A DNA stretch of 20,788 nucleotides from Flavobacteriales bacterium UBA1694 (GCA_002319955.1 DCJS01000014.1:1-20788), one strand, 5' to 3'. Counted from the stretch's first letter, positions 1 to 6,092 are shown. The notes: generated from the sequence alone by a model not told the origin. A program made the numbers and translations.

Positions 1-392
1 CCGTCTGGGGAGATAATAACTCCCGAACCCATACCGCTTGGCATATTATCTGGACGTCGTTGCTGTTGTTGAGGGCTTTGAGATCTGAAATCTTTGAAGA
101 ACCACTCTAGAATATCCTGCTCCGAACTACGTCCTGGGGTTCGGTTTGAATAATTTTTAATAGTCACCACAGCCGGCACAGTCATTTTAGCTGCTTGTGT
201 GAAGTCTGTTGAAGAATTCATCGCCCCTAGGGACGCAAACTGCGCGGTGTCTCCTTTGGGAGCACCGAAATAGCTGTAGTCTTGTGAATTCGATTGCCCG
301 CTTTCTGCGAGTTTAATTCCACCAAAAACGGTGGCTCCTGAGATCACCCCCACAAGGGCAAAAGGAATCATTTTTCGGAAATTAGTTTTCAT
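1..392 (-). CDS. HtrA/DegP-type periplasmic serine protease, N-terminal part only
   Basis: Reading the minus strand from an ATG at 392 gives about 130 residues that run off the window edge. The N-terminus (MKTNFRKMIPFALVGVISGA) is a basic stretch followed by a hydrophobic segment, without a Cys lipobox, so it is a signal peptide or membrane anchor. A Gln/Arg-rich linker with EWFFKDF follows, then MGSGVIISPDG, the conserved entry into the chymotrypsin-like domain of HtrA/DegP/DegQ proteases. The sequence MTVPAVVTIKNY before the linker also fits this family. The catalytic His-Asp-Ser triad and PDZ domains would lie outside the window, so activity cannot be judged. The family degrades or refolds damaged envelope proteins. 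The gene diverges from the U32 operon and has a good promoter of its own at 433-464. Confidence 0.85.
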   Translation of the reverse strand, partial: MKTNFRKMIPFALVGVISGATVFGGIKLAESGQSNSQDYSYFGAPKGDTAQFASLGAMNSSTDFTQAAKMTVPAVVTIKNYSNRTPGRSSEQDILEWFFKDFRSQSPQQQQRRPDNMPSGMGSGVIISPD

Positions 393-432
393 TATTATAT
401 TTCTCATTATTAAGTTAATTGGTCTTGTATTA

Positions 433-464
433 CAAATTTAACACTAAATAGGTCTGCTTTCAAA
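433..464 (-). promoter_or_regulatory. Bacteroidetes-type promoter for the HtrA-like gene
   Basis: Read on the minus strand, TTTG (464-461) is followed after 20 nt by TAAATTTG (440-433), an exact match to the TTTG/TANNTTTG consensus of the Bacteroidetes primary sigma factor. Predicted transcription starts near 426, giving a 5' UTR of about 35 nt before the ATG at 392. Confidence 0.7.
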
Positions 465-616
465 ATGACCTGTTTCATATTTAACGGAACTTTAACAAGA
501 TTTACCACTAATTTAGAGTATTTCAGTGAATTAATTCCGATTCCAGTCGGTTTTGGTCGAGTCTCTAAGAACTCAAACTGCTTTTTTTTCGCTCTCAAGT
601 ACAAAATTTAAAACCA

Positions 617-624
617 TATCTTTG
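617..624 (+). promoter_or_regulatory. -7 promoter element of the U32-ferredoxin-folate operon
   Basis: TATCTTTG matches TANNTTTG and lies 20 nt before the ATG at 645. I see no convincing -33 TTTG at the usual distance, so this is a partial match. The intergenic stretch 393-644 otherwise holds only the divergent HtrA-like promoter. Confidence 0.5.
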
Positions 625-644
625 CAAAAATTTTCAACTCTATA

Positions 645-1889
645 ATGACAAATACAGGAAAAATTGAATTGATGGCTCCCGCAGGAGATTTTACTGCCAT
701 GCAAGCAGCGCTTGACAATGGGGCTGATTCCATTTATTTTGGTGTGGAGCAGCTCAATATGCGCGCGCGCGCGTCCATGAACTTCACTATCGATGACTTA
801 CCCGAGATATCCAGACGTTGCAAAGAAAAGGGCGTTCGCACGTACCTTACGCTCAATACAATAGTTTACGATCACGATCTTTCTATTATAAAAACACTTT
901 TAGATAAAGCAAAAGCGGCAGACCTTACAGCTGTTATTGCCATGGACCAAGCGGTGATATCCTATGCGAGACAAATTAGTTTGGAAGTGCATATTTCCAC
1001 GCAAATTAATATCACAAATATTGAAACTGTGAAGTTTTACGCCCTTTTTGCCGATACCATGGTAATGAGCCGGGAGCTGAGCATTACGCAGGTTAAGAAA
1101 ATCTGTGATCAAGTCCAAAAAGACCAAGTAAAAGGACCCAATGGCGAGCTGGTAGAAATTGAAATCTTTGGACACGGTGCACTGTGTATGGCCGTGTCTG
1201 GAAAATGCTACCTGAGTTTGCATTCGCATAATTCTTCGGCCAATAGAGGAGCTTGTAAACAAAACTGCAGAAAAAAATATACTGTAATTGACCAGGAATC
1301 TGGGTTTGAGATCGAACTAGACAACGAATACATGATGTCGCCAAAAGATTTATGTACAATTGGATTTTTAGATCAAGTGGTCGACTCCGGCGTTAAAGTA
1401 TTAAAAGTAGAAGGCCGTGGCCGCTCTCCTGAGTATGTTGCCACAGTCGTGAAATGTTACCGCGAAGCTATTGATGCTGTGGCCGACGGTTCCTTTAATC
1501 AAGATAAAGTAAAAGGCTGGATGGATCGCTTAGAAACGGTTTACAATAGAGGATTTTGGAGTGGTTATTACTTAGGCCAAGAGCTTGGGGAGTGGTCTGA
1601 GAATCCAGGATCTAGTGCGACACAAAAGAAATTATATATTGGAAAAGGAAGACACTTCTATCCAAAATCCAATATAGCTGAGTTCTTAATTGAGGCTTAC
1701 GATTTAAGCGTTGGGGATAAAGTCCTTATCCAAGGACCCACAACAGGATCGCAAGAAATGGTTGTTGAGCACATGCTAATTGACGAGAAAGGAGAGGCTC
1801 AAAAAGCCAGCAAAGCAGATGTGATTACATTTAAGACTGACTTTAGAGTGCGTCCTTCTGATAAGCTCTATAAAATCATACCGGCTTAA
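645..1889 (+). CDS. U32-family protein (TrhP/UbiU-like), probable tRNA/rRNA hydroxylation factor
   Basis: The 414-residue protein begins with the U32 signature MAPAGDFTAMQAALDNGAD. It carries the family pattern EIFGHGALCMAVSGKCYLS at residues 173-191, followed by SANRGACKQNC. Cysteines 181, 188, 204 and 237 have spacing like the Fe-S ligands described for UbiU/TrhP-type proteins; Cys208 is an additional nearby Cys. U32 proteins were named as peptidases, but characterised bacterial members (TrhP, RlhA, UbiU/V) take part in hydroxylation of tRNA, 23S rRNA or ubiquinone. Flavobacteria use menaquinone, so an RNA target is more likely than quinone; that is inference. The gene is first in an operon, 14 nt before a ferredoxin and then folate cyclo-ligase. 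A TrhP-like role in 5-hydroxyuridine formation at tRNA position 34 is the best guess, but RlhA-like activity is not excluded. Confidence 0.85.
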   Translation: MTNTGKIELMAPAGDFTAMQAALDNGADSIYFGVEQLNMRARASMNFTIDDLPEISRRCKEKGVRTYLTLNTIVYDHDLSIIKTLLDKAKAADLTAVIAMDQAVISYARQISLEVHISTQINITNIETVKFYALFADTMVMSRELSITQVKKICDQVQKDQVKGPNGELVEIEIFGHGALCMAVSGKCYLSLHSHNSSANRGACKQNCRKKYTVIDQESGFEIELDNEYMMSPKDLCTIGFLDQVVDSGVKVLKVEGRGRSPEYVATVVKCYREAIDAVADGSFNQDKVKGWMDRLETVYNRGFWSGYYLGQELGEWSENPGSSATQKKLYIGKGRHFYPKSNIAEFLIEAYDLSVGDKVLIQGPTTGSQEMVVEHMLIDEKGEAQKASKADVITFKTDFRVRPSDKLYKIIPA

Positions 1890-1903
1890 AAAGTATTGAG
1901 TCT

Positions 1904-2134
1904 ATGGTGATCATTACGCTTCAAAGAGACAAGTGCATTGGGTGCAATTACTGTGAAGAGTTTGCGCCGGATTATTTTAGGATGTCTAAGAAGGATGGAA
2001 AATCAGTTCTTTTGAAATCCACGGATAAAAAGGGCTTTTTCACTTTGAAAACGCAGCTTCCGGAAGCATTCGAGTCTTGTAAGCGCGCTGCAAAAGCCTG
2101 TCCGGTAAATATCATCTCGGTAAAAGAAGTGTAA
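1904..2134 (+). CDS. Small single-cluster [4Fe-4S] ferredoxin
   Basis: The 76-residue protein has CIGCNYC at positions 11-17 and a C-terminal CPVNI. Together these give the four ligands of one [4Fe-4S] cluster (Cx2Cx2C plus CP). An extra Cys in ESCKRAAKACP may form a disulfide, as in some mono-cluster ferredoxins. There is no signal peptide, so it should be cytoplasmic. It lies 14 nt after the U32 gene and its TAA is separated by one base from the ATG of the folate cyclo-ligase, so the three genes are almost certainly co-transcribed. The close linkage suggests it donates electrons to, or helps maintain the Fe-S cluster of, the U32 protein. That partnership is inferred from position only. Confidence 0.88.
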   Translation: MVIITLQRDKCIGCNYCEEFAPDYFRMSKKDGKSVLLKSTDKKGFFTLKTQLPEAFESCKRAAKACPVNIISVKEV

Positions 2135-2135
2135 G

Positions 2136-2708
2136 ATGACTAAAACCGAATTAAGAAAAACCTATTTAGAACTTAGAAAAACCTTGTCTAACGACGAGGT
2201 TTTGTCTTTTTCAAATTTAATTTTCAAGCATTTTATCGAGGCCTTTGATCCAAAGGAGCTAAAAAAAGTCCATCTGTTTCAGAGTATCTCGAAATTTAAT
2301 GAGGTAGACACCCAACCATTCATAGCGTTCTTGCAAGCAAATGGAACCCGTCTCTTTGTGCCAAAAATGATTGGCTCGCAGCTCATTTCGGTAGAGCTTA
2401 CGCCTCGTACACCAATGGCACTTAATTCCTGGGGAATTCTTGAGCCTACCAGCTCAGAGGATAGCGGAGAGAAGAATTTCGATGCTGTACTCACACCATT
2501 ACTCTACTGCGATGCTCTAGGGAACCGCGTGGGGTATGGGAAGGGATTTTACGATGGCTTTTTTAATTCCATAAGTCCTGAAACGAAAAAAATAGGAGTC
2601 GGCTTTTTCGATCCTGCAGAGGGTGTAGACAATGTTTTTGAATCGGATGTACGCCTGGATTATCTTGTTACTCCAAGAGCTGTGCTGTCTTTTATTGGCA
2701 ATCTGTAG
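2136..2708 (+). CDS. 5-formyltetrahydrofolate cyclo-ligase (5,10-methenyl-THF synthetase)
   Basis: The 190-residue cytoplasmic enzyme performs the ATP-dependent conversion of 5-formyl-THF to 5,10-methenyl-THF, recycling a storage or inhibitory folate into one-carbon metabolism. The diagnostic motif GNRVGYGKGFYDGFF lies at residues 129-143 and holds the ATP/phosphate loop. The N-terminus (KTELRKTYLELRKTL) and the C-terminal VRLDYLVTP are also typical, and the length is normal. It is the last gene of the operon with the U32 protein and ferredoxin. Its last 49 nt overlap the end of the convergent lipoprotein gene on the other strand. Confidence 0.93.
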   Translation: MTKTELRKTYLELRKTLSNDEVLSFSNLIFKHFIEAFDPKELKKVHLFQSISKFNEVDTQPFIAFLQANGTRLFVPKMIGSQLISVELTPRTPMALNSWGILEPTSSEDSGEKNFDAVLTPLLYCDALGNRVGYGKGFYDGFFNSISPETKKIGVGFFDPAEGVDNVFESDVRLDYLVTPRAVLSFIGNL

Positions 2709-3238
2709 AAATCTAGAAAAAAGAATTTAAATTCTTTTTTAAATTGTTTAGGACTCGAAACTAAGATGTACTGGGCCTCACGCTGCTTCTTTGCCAACGA
2801 TTTATTCTGTGCTGAGAAGTATTCAACTTCAAATCGTGCAAAATTCAATGTATCGTTTTCGTGAATTTTTTCATAGACGTTTAGGCTATGCACTTTTGCA
2901 GCGCGGACTTTAAAGCTATCAAGTTCTTTCAGTAAGGGCTGCAAAGTGGTCGAATCCGCTTCAAAAAAATAGCCCTGGAGCTGAGAATACATGGCTGAAT
3001 CTATTTCTGTATCTTTTTTTCCTGAACTGTACAATATTGAGAGGTCTATAACTTCTTGGACCTTTTGTTTGGTAATGGCATTAATGGCCTGTGCACTATC
3101 CATATTCGCACTTGGATAGGACGTTTTATTATTGTTGTACTTTACGTTTTCTAGTGAAAGCTCATGCTTGTCTTTTTTGCAGCCTATTAGCAGTAGAGTA
3201 AGACCAAGCAAGAGAAGGAATTGGTTAAAGTTCTTCAT
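2660..3238 (-). CDS. Unknown lipoprotein, partner of the membrane regulator
   Basis: The 192-residue protein starts MKNFNQFLLLLGLTLLLIGC, a type II signal peptide with lipobox LIGC and acylated Cys20. KKD follows the Cys. The mature part is hydrophilic and mostly helical by composition. It has a DSAQAINAITKQKVQEVIDL segment and a region rich in Tyr, Phe and Lys near the end. I recognise no family. Its ATG overlaps the end of the upstream membrane-regulator gene by 14 nt, so the two are translationally coupled and probably work together in the envelope. The 3' end overlaps the convergent folate cyclo-ligase gene by 49 bp, and a perfect AT-rich palindrome (2717-2740) lies within its last codons. 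Confidence 0.75.
   Translation of the reverse strand: MKNFNQFLLLLGLTLLLIGCKKDKHELSLENVKYNNNKTSYPSANMDSAQAINAITKQKVQEVIDLSILYSSGKKDTEIDSAMYSQLQGYFFEADSTTLQPLLKELDSFKVRAAKVHSLNVYEKIHENDTLNFARFEVEYFSAQNKSLAKKQREAQYILVSSPKQFKKEFKFFFLDFYRLPIKDSTALGVTR
2717..2740. repeat. Perfect 24-bp AT-rich palindrome in the overlap of convergent genes
   Basis: The stretch is six A, GAATTTAAATTC, then six T, a perfect 24-bp dyad. It begins 9 nt after the folate cyclo-ligase stop codon. As RNA it could form a weak hairpin ending in U residues in either direction, so it may end the plus-strand operon. On the minus strand it is coding (KKEFKFFF of the lipoprotein), so in that direction it would have to be read through. 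Confidence 0.5.
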
Positions 3239-4364
3239 GGTTCGTAATTCTGAATTTGATTAACACGATCTTTCCCTTGTCCATTTGGGTGTCAATGACT
3301 TCCATGTTTTTTAGAGAGGTCGTCGGAGTCGTTACTAAGTTAATATAGCGGGTTTTATCAAGGGTTTCTATACCGTATGTGTCATTGTCGTAAACTTGGT
3401 AAATTAAGGCATCATTACTAATCAAGAAATTCAAGCTTTCCCGTTTTCGTTTGATGTCTTGGATTGAATTCGAGTAATAATAGAGCATAATCGCGTAGTC
3501 ATTCGGTTTAAGTTCAATGATTTCGCTTTCAGGTGCTGTCTTAAGATTTCTGCGGATGGTATCCGTACGGTAGTATGGGGATGAAACCACCATTGTTAAG
3601 GTGGATCCCTCCGGGTTACGGTAAACAAAAGGCTCATTCGGTTTTGCGTTATATAGGATTGGGGATTCGTCCTGCTTTAATATTTGAACCTGGAGCTCCG
3701 CATTGATTTTTGAATTTCTATCTGAGTCTATGAAATTGTAGTAGTATTCTTTTGTGAAGAGCTCATCTTTGAAGGCGAATAGGAGTGCGGCTAGGGTTAT
3801 GAATCCTAGACCTGTGATTCCATACCATTTTTTTGCGGCGCTTTGTTCTTTGTGTTTAAGCACTTGCGTGTTTGGGCTTGTAAGCGTAATAGACCTCGAA
3901 GAGGGTTCTGTTTCAGAGGGTTGGAGGTCTTGCGCGGCGGGAAGTTTTGGTTTTGCAACTGCATCTTTTTCCCTTGGTTCCGTTATAGTTTCCAGTGGGG
4001 CGGCAGAGGCTGCCTGTTCAAGTTCACTTGAAGCAGTGTCTTGTTCGTAATCGGCTAGAATCTCGTCGGCAAAGAGGTGCTTCTTTTTAAATTCGTACCA
4101 CGACGCATATCCAGCATAATCGGCGAGAATATTCAGGATATCAATTCGGGGTAGTTTGGTGACCGGCGAATTTTTGAAGTAGGTATAAAACGATTTTTCA
4201 CTAATGTTCCCTTTGACCTTTTGGCGCAGGTCTTCTTGGAAGTAAATGATGTCTATTCCTTTCCAATTTGCAATATTTACGTCAGAGGGCGTGTGAGATT
4301 CTAGATATTTCGCTTGAATCTCTGTTTTAAGCTGTTCGAAATGCAGTAAATCTAAATCGCTCAA
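3225..4364 (-). CDS. ToxR-like transmembrane protein with predicted N-terminal DNA-binding domain
   Basis: I place the start at a TTG at 4364 (379 residues), just before SDLDLLHFEQLK. No in-frame ATG exists upstream. An alternative TTG at 4439 would add 25 residues of poor quality and run through a 19-bp palindrome. In numbering from 4439, residues 60-120 (GNISEKSFYTYF, ILNILADYAGYASWYEFKKK) resemble the helix-turn-helix-like N-terminal domain of other Bacteroidetes regulators. An acidic, Pro-rich linker (125-200) and one membrane helix (206-223, YGITGLGFITLAALLFAF) follow. The periplasmic part has a beta-rich domain (about 245-312) and an NTF2-like C-terminal segment (about 315-400). This order suggests a one-component receptor that binds DNA inside and senses an envelope signal outside. 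The call rests on motif resemblance and topology; function is inferred. It is coupled to the lipoprotein gene downstream. Confidence 0.7.
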   Translation of the reverse strand: MSDLDLLHFEQLKTEIQAKYLESHTPSDVNIANWKGIDIIYFQEDLRQKVKGNISEKSFYTYFKNSPVTKLPRIDILNILADYAGYASWYEFKKKHLFADEILADYEQDTASSELEQAASAAPLETITEPREKDAVAKPKLPAAQDLQPSETEPSSRSITLTSPNTQVLKHKEQSAAKKWYGITGLGFITLAALLFAFKDELFTKEYYYNFIDSDRNSKINAELQVQILKQDESPILYNAKPNEPFVYRNPEGSTLTMVVSSPYYRTDTIRRNLKTAPESEIIELKPNDYAIMLYYYSNSIQDIKRKRESLNFLISNDALIYQVYDNDTYGIETLDKTRYINLVTTPTTSLKNMEVIDTQMDKGKIVLIKFRITNHEEL

Positions 4365-4409
4365 AATGGATATATGATATTTAAGTCGTTGGTTTTCAAG
4401 TATGCAAAA

Positions 4410-4428
4410 TTGTAAAACTGTTTTACAA
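4410..4428. promoter_or_regulatory. Perfect 19-bp palindrome, candidate operator
   Basis: TTGTAAAACTGTTTTACAA has 9-bp arms around a single central base. It lies in the 200-bp space between the divergent regulator gene (start 4364) and the first Ala-rich lipoprotein gene (start 4565). Size and symmetry fit a site for a dimeric regulator. Autoregulation by the adjacent membrane regulator, or control of the divergent gene, is inferred from position. Confidence 0.5.
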
Positions 4429-4471
4429 ATAGAATACAATCAATTTTCGTAAACAAGTTTGTCAGTCAGTA

Positions 4472-4479
4472 TACCTTTG
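4472..4479 (+). promoter_or_regulatory. -7 promoter element of the first Ala-rich lipoprotein gene
   Basis: TACCTTTG matches TANNTTTG. A TTTG at 4458-4461 is too close (10 nt) to be the -33 element, and none lies at the standard distance. Predicted transcription starts near 4485, giving an 80-nt 5' UTR. That UTR ends in a short tandem repeat of CAAAT (4537-4556) nine bases before the ATG. Confidence 0.4.
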
Positions 4480-4564
4480 TATTGTTCAATTGCTGGTACG
4501 CTTTAACCCGTTCTCTCGATTGAATAACAAAAATAGCAAATCAAATCAAATCAAACACCTTAAT

Positions 4565-4903
4565 ATGAAAAAATCATTCATCTTAGCGGGATTCGCAGCG
4601 CTTACTTTAGTTGCCTGTACAAAAACCGAAACGGTAGAAACTGCAAACGCTGCTGATTCAACAGCAAACGCACTAGCTGATTCTGCTGCTGTTTTGACTG
4701 AGTCCGCTGCTGAAATTGTAGATTCTGCTGGAACTGCAACAATTGATGCTGCTAAGGATGCTGCTGCTGCCACGACTGCTGCTGGAGCTGAGGTTGCTAA
4801 AGAGGCTGCCGAAGGAGCTGCTGATGTAGCGAAAGATGCAACTGCTGCTGCCGCTGAAGCTGCACAAAACGCAAAGAAAGCTGTTAAAGACGCGACTAAA
4901 TAG
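4565..4903 (+). CDS. Ala-rich helical-repeat lipoprotein (LEA/coiled-coil like), first of a tandem pair
   Basis: I chose the ATG at 4565 because it directly gives a lipoprotein signal, MKKSFILAGFAALTLVAC (lipobox LVAC, Cys18). The longer in-frame reading from 4490 would put 25 unrelated residues in front. The 112-residue product is dominated by Ala, Asp, Glu, Lys, Ser and Thr. Its first half has [ADTE]-[DE]-S-[AT] units every 7-8 residues. The second half falls into 11-residue units beginning AAKDAAAATTA, AGAEVAKEAAE, GAADVAKDATA and AAAEAAQNAKK, as in LEA-type amphipathic helices. It ends in Lys (KDATK). A role as envelope stabiliser or spacer is inference. The paralogue at 5017 shares the signal peptide and the TKTETV/KKTETV start of the mature protein. 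Confidence 0.8.
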   Translation: MKKSFILAGFAALTLVACTKTETVETANAADSTANALADSAAVLTESAAEIVDSAGTATIDAAKDAAAATTAAGAEVAKEAAEGAADVAKDATAAAAEAAQNAKKAVKDATK

Positions 4904-4966
4904 ATCGTTTTTTAACGCCCAATCCGAAATCGGAAAAAAAATGTGGGAATGTAAAAGAAAATAAAT

Positions 4967-4974
4967 TACATTTG
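4967..4974 (+). promoter_or_regulatory. -7 promoter element of the second Ala-rich lipoprotein gene
   Basis: TACATTTG matches TANNTTTG. TGTG at 4942-4945, 21 nt upstream, is a one-mismatch -33 element. Transcription would start near 4981, about 36 nt before the ATG at 5017. This suggests the second lipoprotein can be expressed on its own. Confidence 0.45.
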
Positions 4975-5016
4975 CACGCTTAATTAAGTAAACAATTTTT
5001 AAAACAATAAATTATT

Positions 5017-5244
5017 ATGAAAAAGTCATTATTCGTAGCTGGTATCGCTGCTTTAGCTCTTGTAGCTTGTAAAAAAACTGAAACTGTTGATTCTGCTGCT
5101 GACGTTGTAGATTCTACTGCTGCTGTTGTAGATTCTGCTGCTGCTGTTGTTGATTCTGCTGCTGTTGTTGCTGATTCTGCTGCTGTTGTTGCTGAAGATG
5201 CTGCTGCAACTGCTGTTGAAGCTGCTGAAGAAGCTACTAACTAG
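5017..5244 (+). CDS. Short heptad-repeat lipoprotein, second of a tandem pair
   Basis: The 75-residue protein has the signal MKKSLFVAGIAALALVAC (Cys18), nearly the same as its upstream neighbour, followed by KKTETV. The mature part is a strict 7-residue repeat of the type VDSAAxV. Asp occurs at residues 25, 32, 39, 46 and 53, then Glu60, and the segment ends in a Glu/Ala-rich tail. The regular heptads predict an Ala-type coiled coil like Braun's lipoprotein, although the C-terminal residue is Asn rather than Lys. At DNA level the repeat is a 21-nt tandem of GCTGCT/GTTGTT codons. It lies 113 nt after the first gene and is followed by a strong terminator. Function is unknown. Confidence 0.8.
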   Translation: MKKSLFVAGIAALALVACKKTETVDSAADVVDSTAAVVDSAAAVVDSAAVVADSAAVVAEDAAATAVEAAEEATN

Positions 5245-5264
5245 TCTACTAGTTTAGAAAAACG

Positions 5265-5298
5265 AAGCCATCTTACCTTAGGGTAGGATGGCTTTTTT
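5265..5298. terminator. Bidirectional intrinsic terminator
   Basis: AAGCCATCTTACC pairs with GGTAGGATGGCTT (13 bp with one G-U) around a TTAG loop. A T-run at 5293-5298 follows on the plus strand. On the minus strand the same stem is followed, after CG, by five T (the A-run 5258-5262). It lies between the end of the plus-strand lipoprotein (5244) and the end of the convergent methyltransferase gene (5322) and can serve both. Confidence 0.88.
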
Positions 5299-5321
5299 AT
5301 TTGCTAATGTTCAGGTGAACG

Positions 5322-6092
5322 TTAGCGTTGTGATTTTTGTCTAAGTATTTCATAGCAGCTAATTGCAACCGCGTTACTTAGGTTTAAAGAATCAATTGTC
5401 CCAGCCATCGGAATTAACGTATTTTGCCCTTTTGACTCCCAGAAAGTGGAGAGTCCTGAATGCTCAGTGCCAAATAGGAGGGCGGATTTTTTGGTGAGAT
5501 CTTTTGAGTGAAGAGCTTTTGAATCCCGGTCCATGAGTGTCGTCAGAATCTCAAATTCATTTTTCACAAGGAATTCATGAAGTTCTTGATTGGTACTGGT
5601 ATACACGTTAAGGCCAAAGAGGCATCCAACACTTGAGCGAATGACGTTCGGGTTGTAGATATCGACCTTTGGATCGGTAATTACCAAAGCATCAATGCCA
5701 AAGGCTTCACAACTTCTTAGTATAGCGCCTAGATTTCCTGGTTTTTCAATGCTTTCAAGTACAATAACGGAAGCATCCTTTTTGGGCACATAACTAGTGA
5801 GAAGCTTTTCTTGGGCTTTGTATACGCCTATGATTCCTTCGGAACTACCTCTGTAGGCAATTTTCTCATAGACTGCTTTAGAAACCAAGTGAATGGTTCC
5901 TTTGGGCAAAGTGTCTAGGAAATAGTCTTGACAGATATAAAACTCAATTGCGTCGTAATGGAAGGCTATTGCTCTTTGGTTCTCTTGCCTGCCTTCAACC
6001 ATAAATAGGCCTGCTTTTCTGCGCTCTGCATTTTTTGCCAGCAGTCTAGTCAGCGTTTTTATTTTGTCATTATGGGTGCTTTCAATTTTCAT
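5322..6092 (-). CDS. SpoU/TrmH-family RNA 2'-O-methyltransferase
   Basis: The 256-residue SPOUT-class enzyme probably methylates a ribose 2'-hydroxyl in rRNA or tRNA using S-adenosylmethionine. The N-terminal substrate-binding domain (about 1-95) includes GLFMVEGRQENQRAI. The three SpoU motifs are in order: motif 1 EKPGNLGAILRSCEAFG (117-132, with Asn120 and Arg126), motif 2 LLFGTEHSGL (206-215), and motif 3 IPMAGTIDSLNLSNAVAI (227-244), which forms the SAM-binding knot. The target nucleotide cannot be read from sequence; 23S rRNA is common for this subfamily. The ATG overlaps the end of rmuC by 11 nt, so it is translated from the rmuC transcript. The bidirectional terminator at 5265-5298 ends the unit. 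Confidence 0.9.
   Translation of the reverse strand: MKIESTHNDKIKTLTRLLAKNAERRKAGLFMVEGRQENQRAIAFHYDAIEFYICQDYFLDTLPKGTIHLVSKAVYEKIAYRGSSEGIIGVYKAQEKLLTSYVPKKDASVIVLESIEKPGNLGAILRSCEAFGIDALVITDPKVDIYNPNVIRSSVGCLFGLNVYTSTNQELHEFLVKNEFEILTTLMDRDSKALHSKDLTKKSALLFGTEHSGLSTFWESKGQNTLIPMAGTIDSLNLSNAVAISCYEILRQKSQR

Noticed and set aside
410..604. 64-codon minus-strand open frame in the htrA-U32 intergenic region
   Set aside because: It covers the well-formed promoter of the HtrA-like gene, has no recognisable domain and no promoter of its own.
645..1889. Reading the U32 protein as a collagenase-like peptidase
   Set aside because: The conserved Cys set matches the Fe-S binding RNA/quinone hydroxylation branch, and a ferredoxin lies next to it. 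Peptidase activity of the family is poorly supported.
3754..4050. Open frame antisense to the regulator linker (98 codons) with some hydrophobic stretches
   Set aside because: It is a reverse-strand shadow of the low-complexity Ala/Glu/Pro linker of the regulator.
4074..4440. Possible insertion-sequence ends or attachment site suggested by the 19-bp palindrome
   Set aside because: No transposase, integrase or flanking direct repeat is present; an operator is simpler.
4490..4564. Upstream extension of the first Ala-rich lipoprotein by 25 codons
   Set aside because: It would bury the lipoprotein signal peptide inside the protein. The paralogue begins at the equivalent MKKS.
4546..4867. Two minus-strand open frames rich in Ser and Ala opposite the first Ala-rich lipoprotein
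   Set aside because: They are mirror images of the repetitive GCT/GCA codons; the plus strand has the lipoprotein signal, a promoter element and a paralogue.
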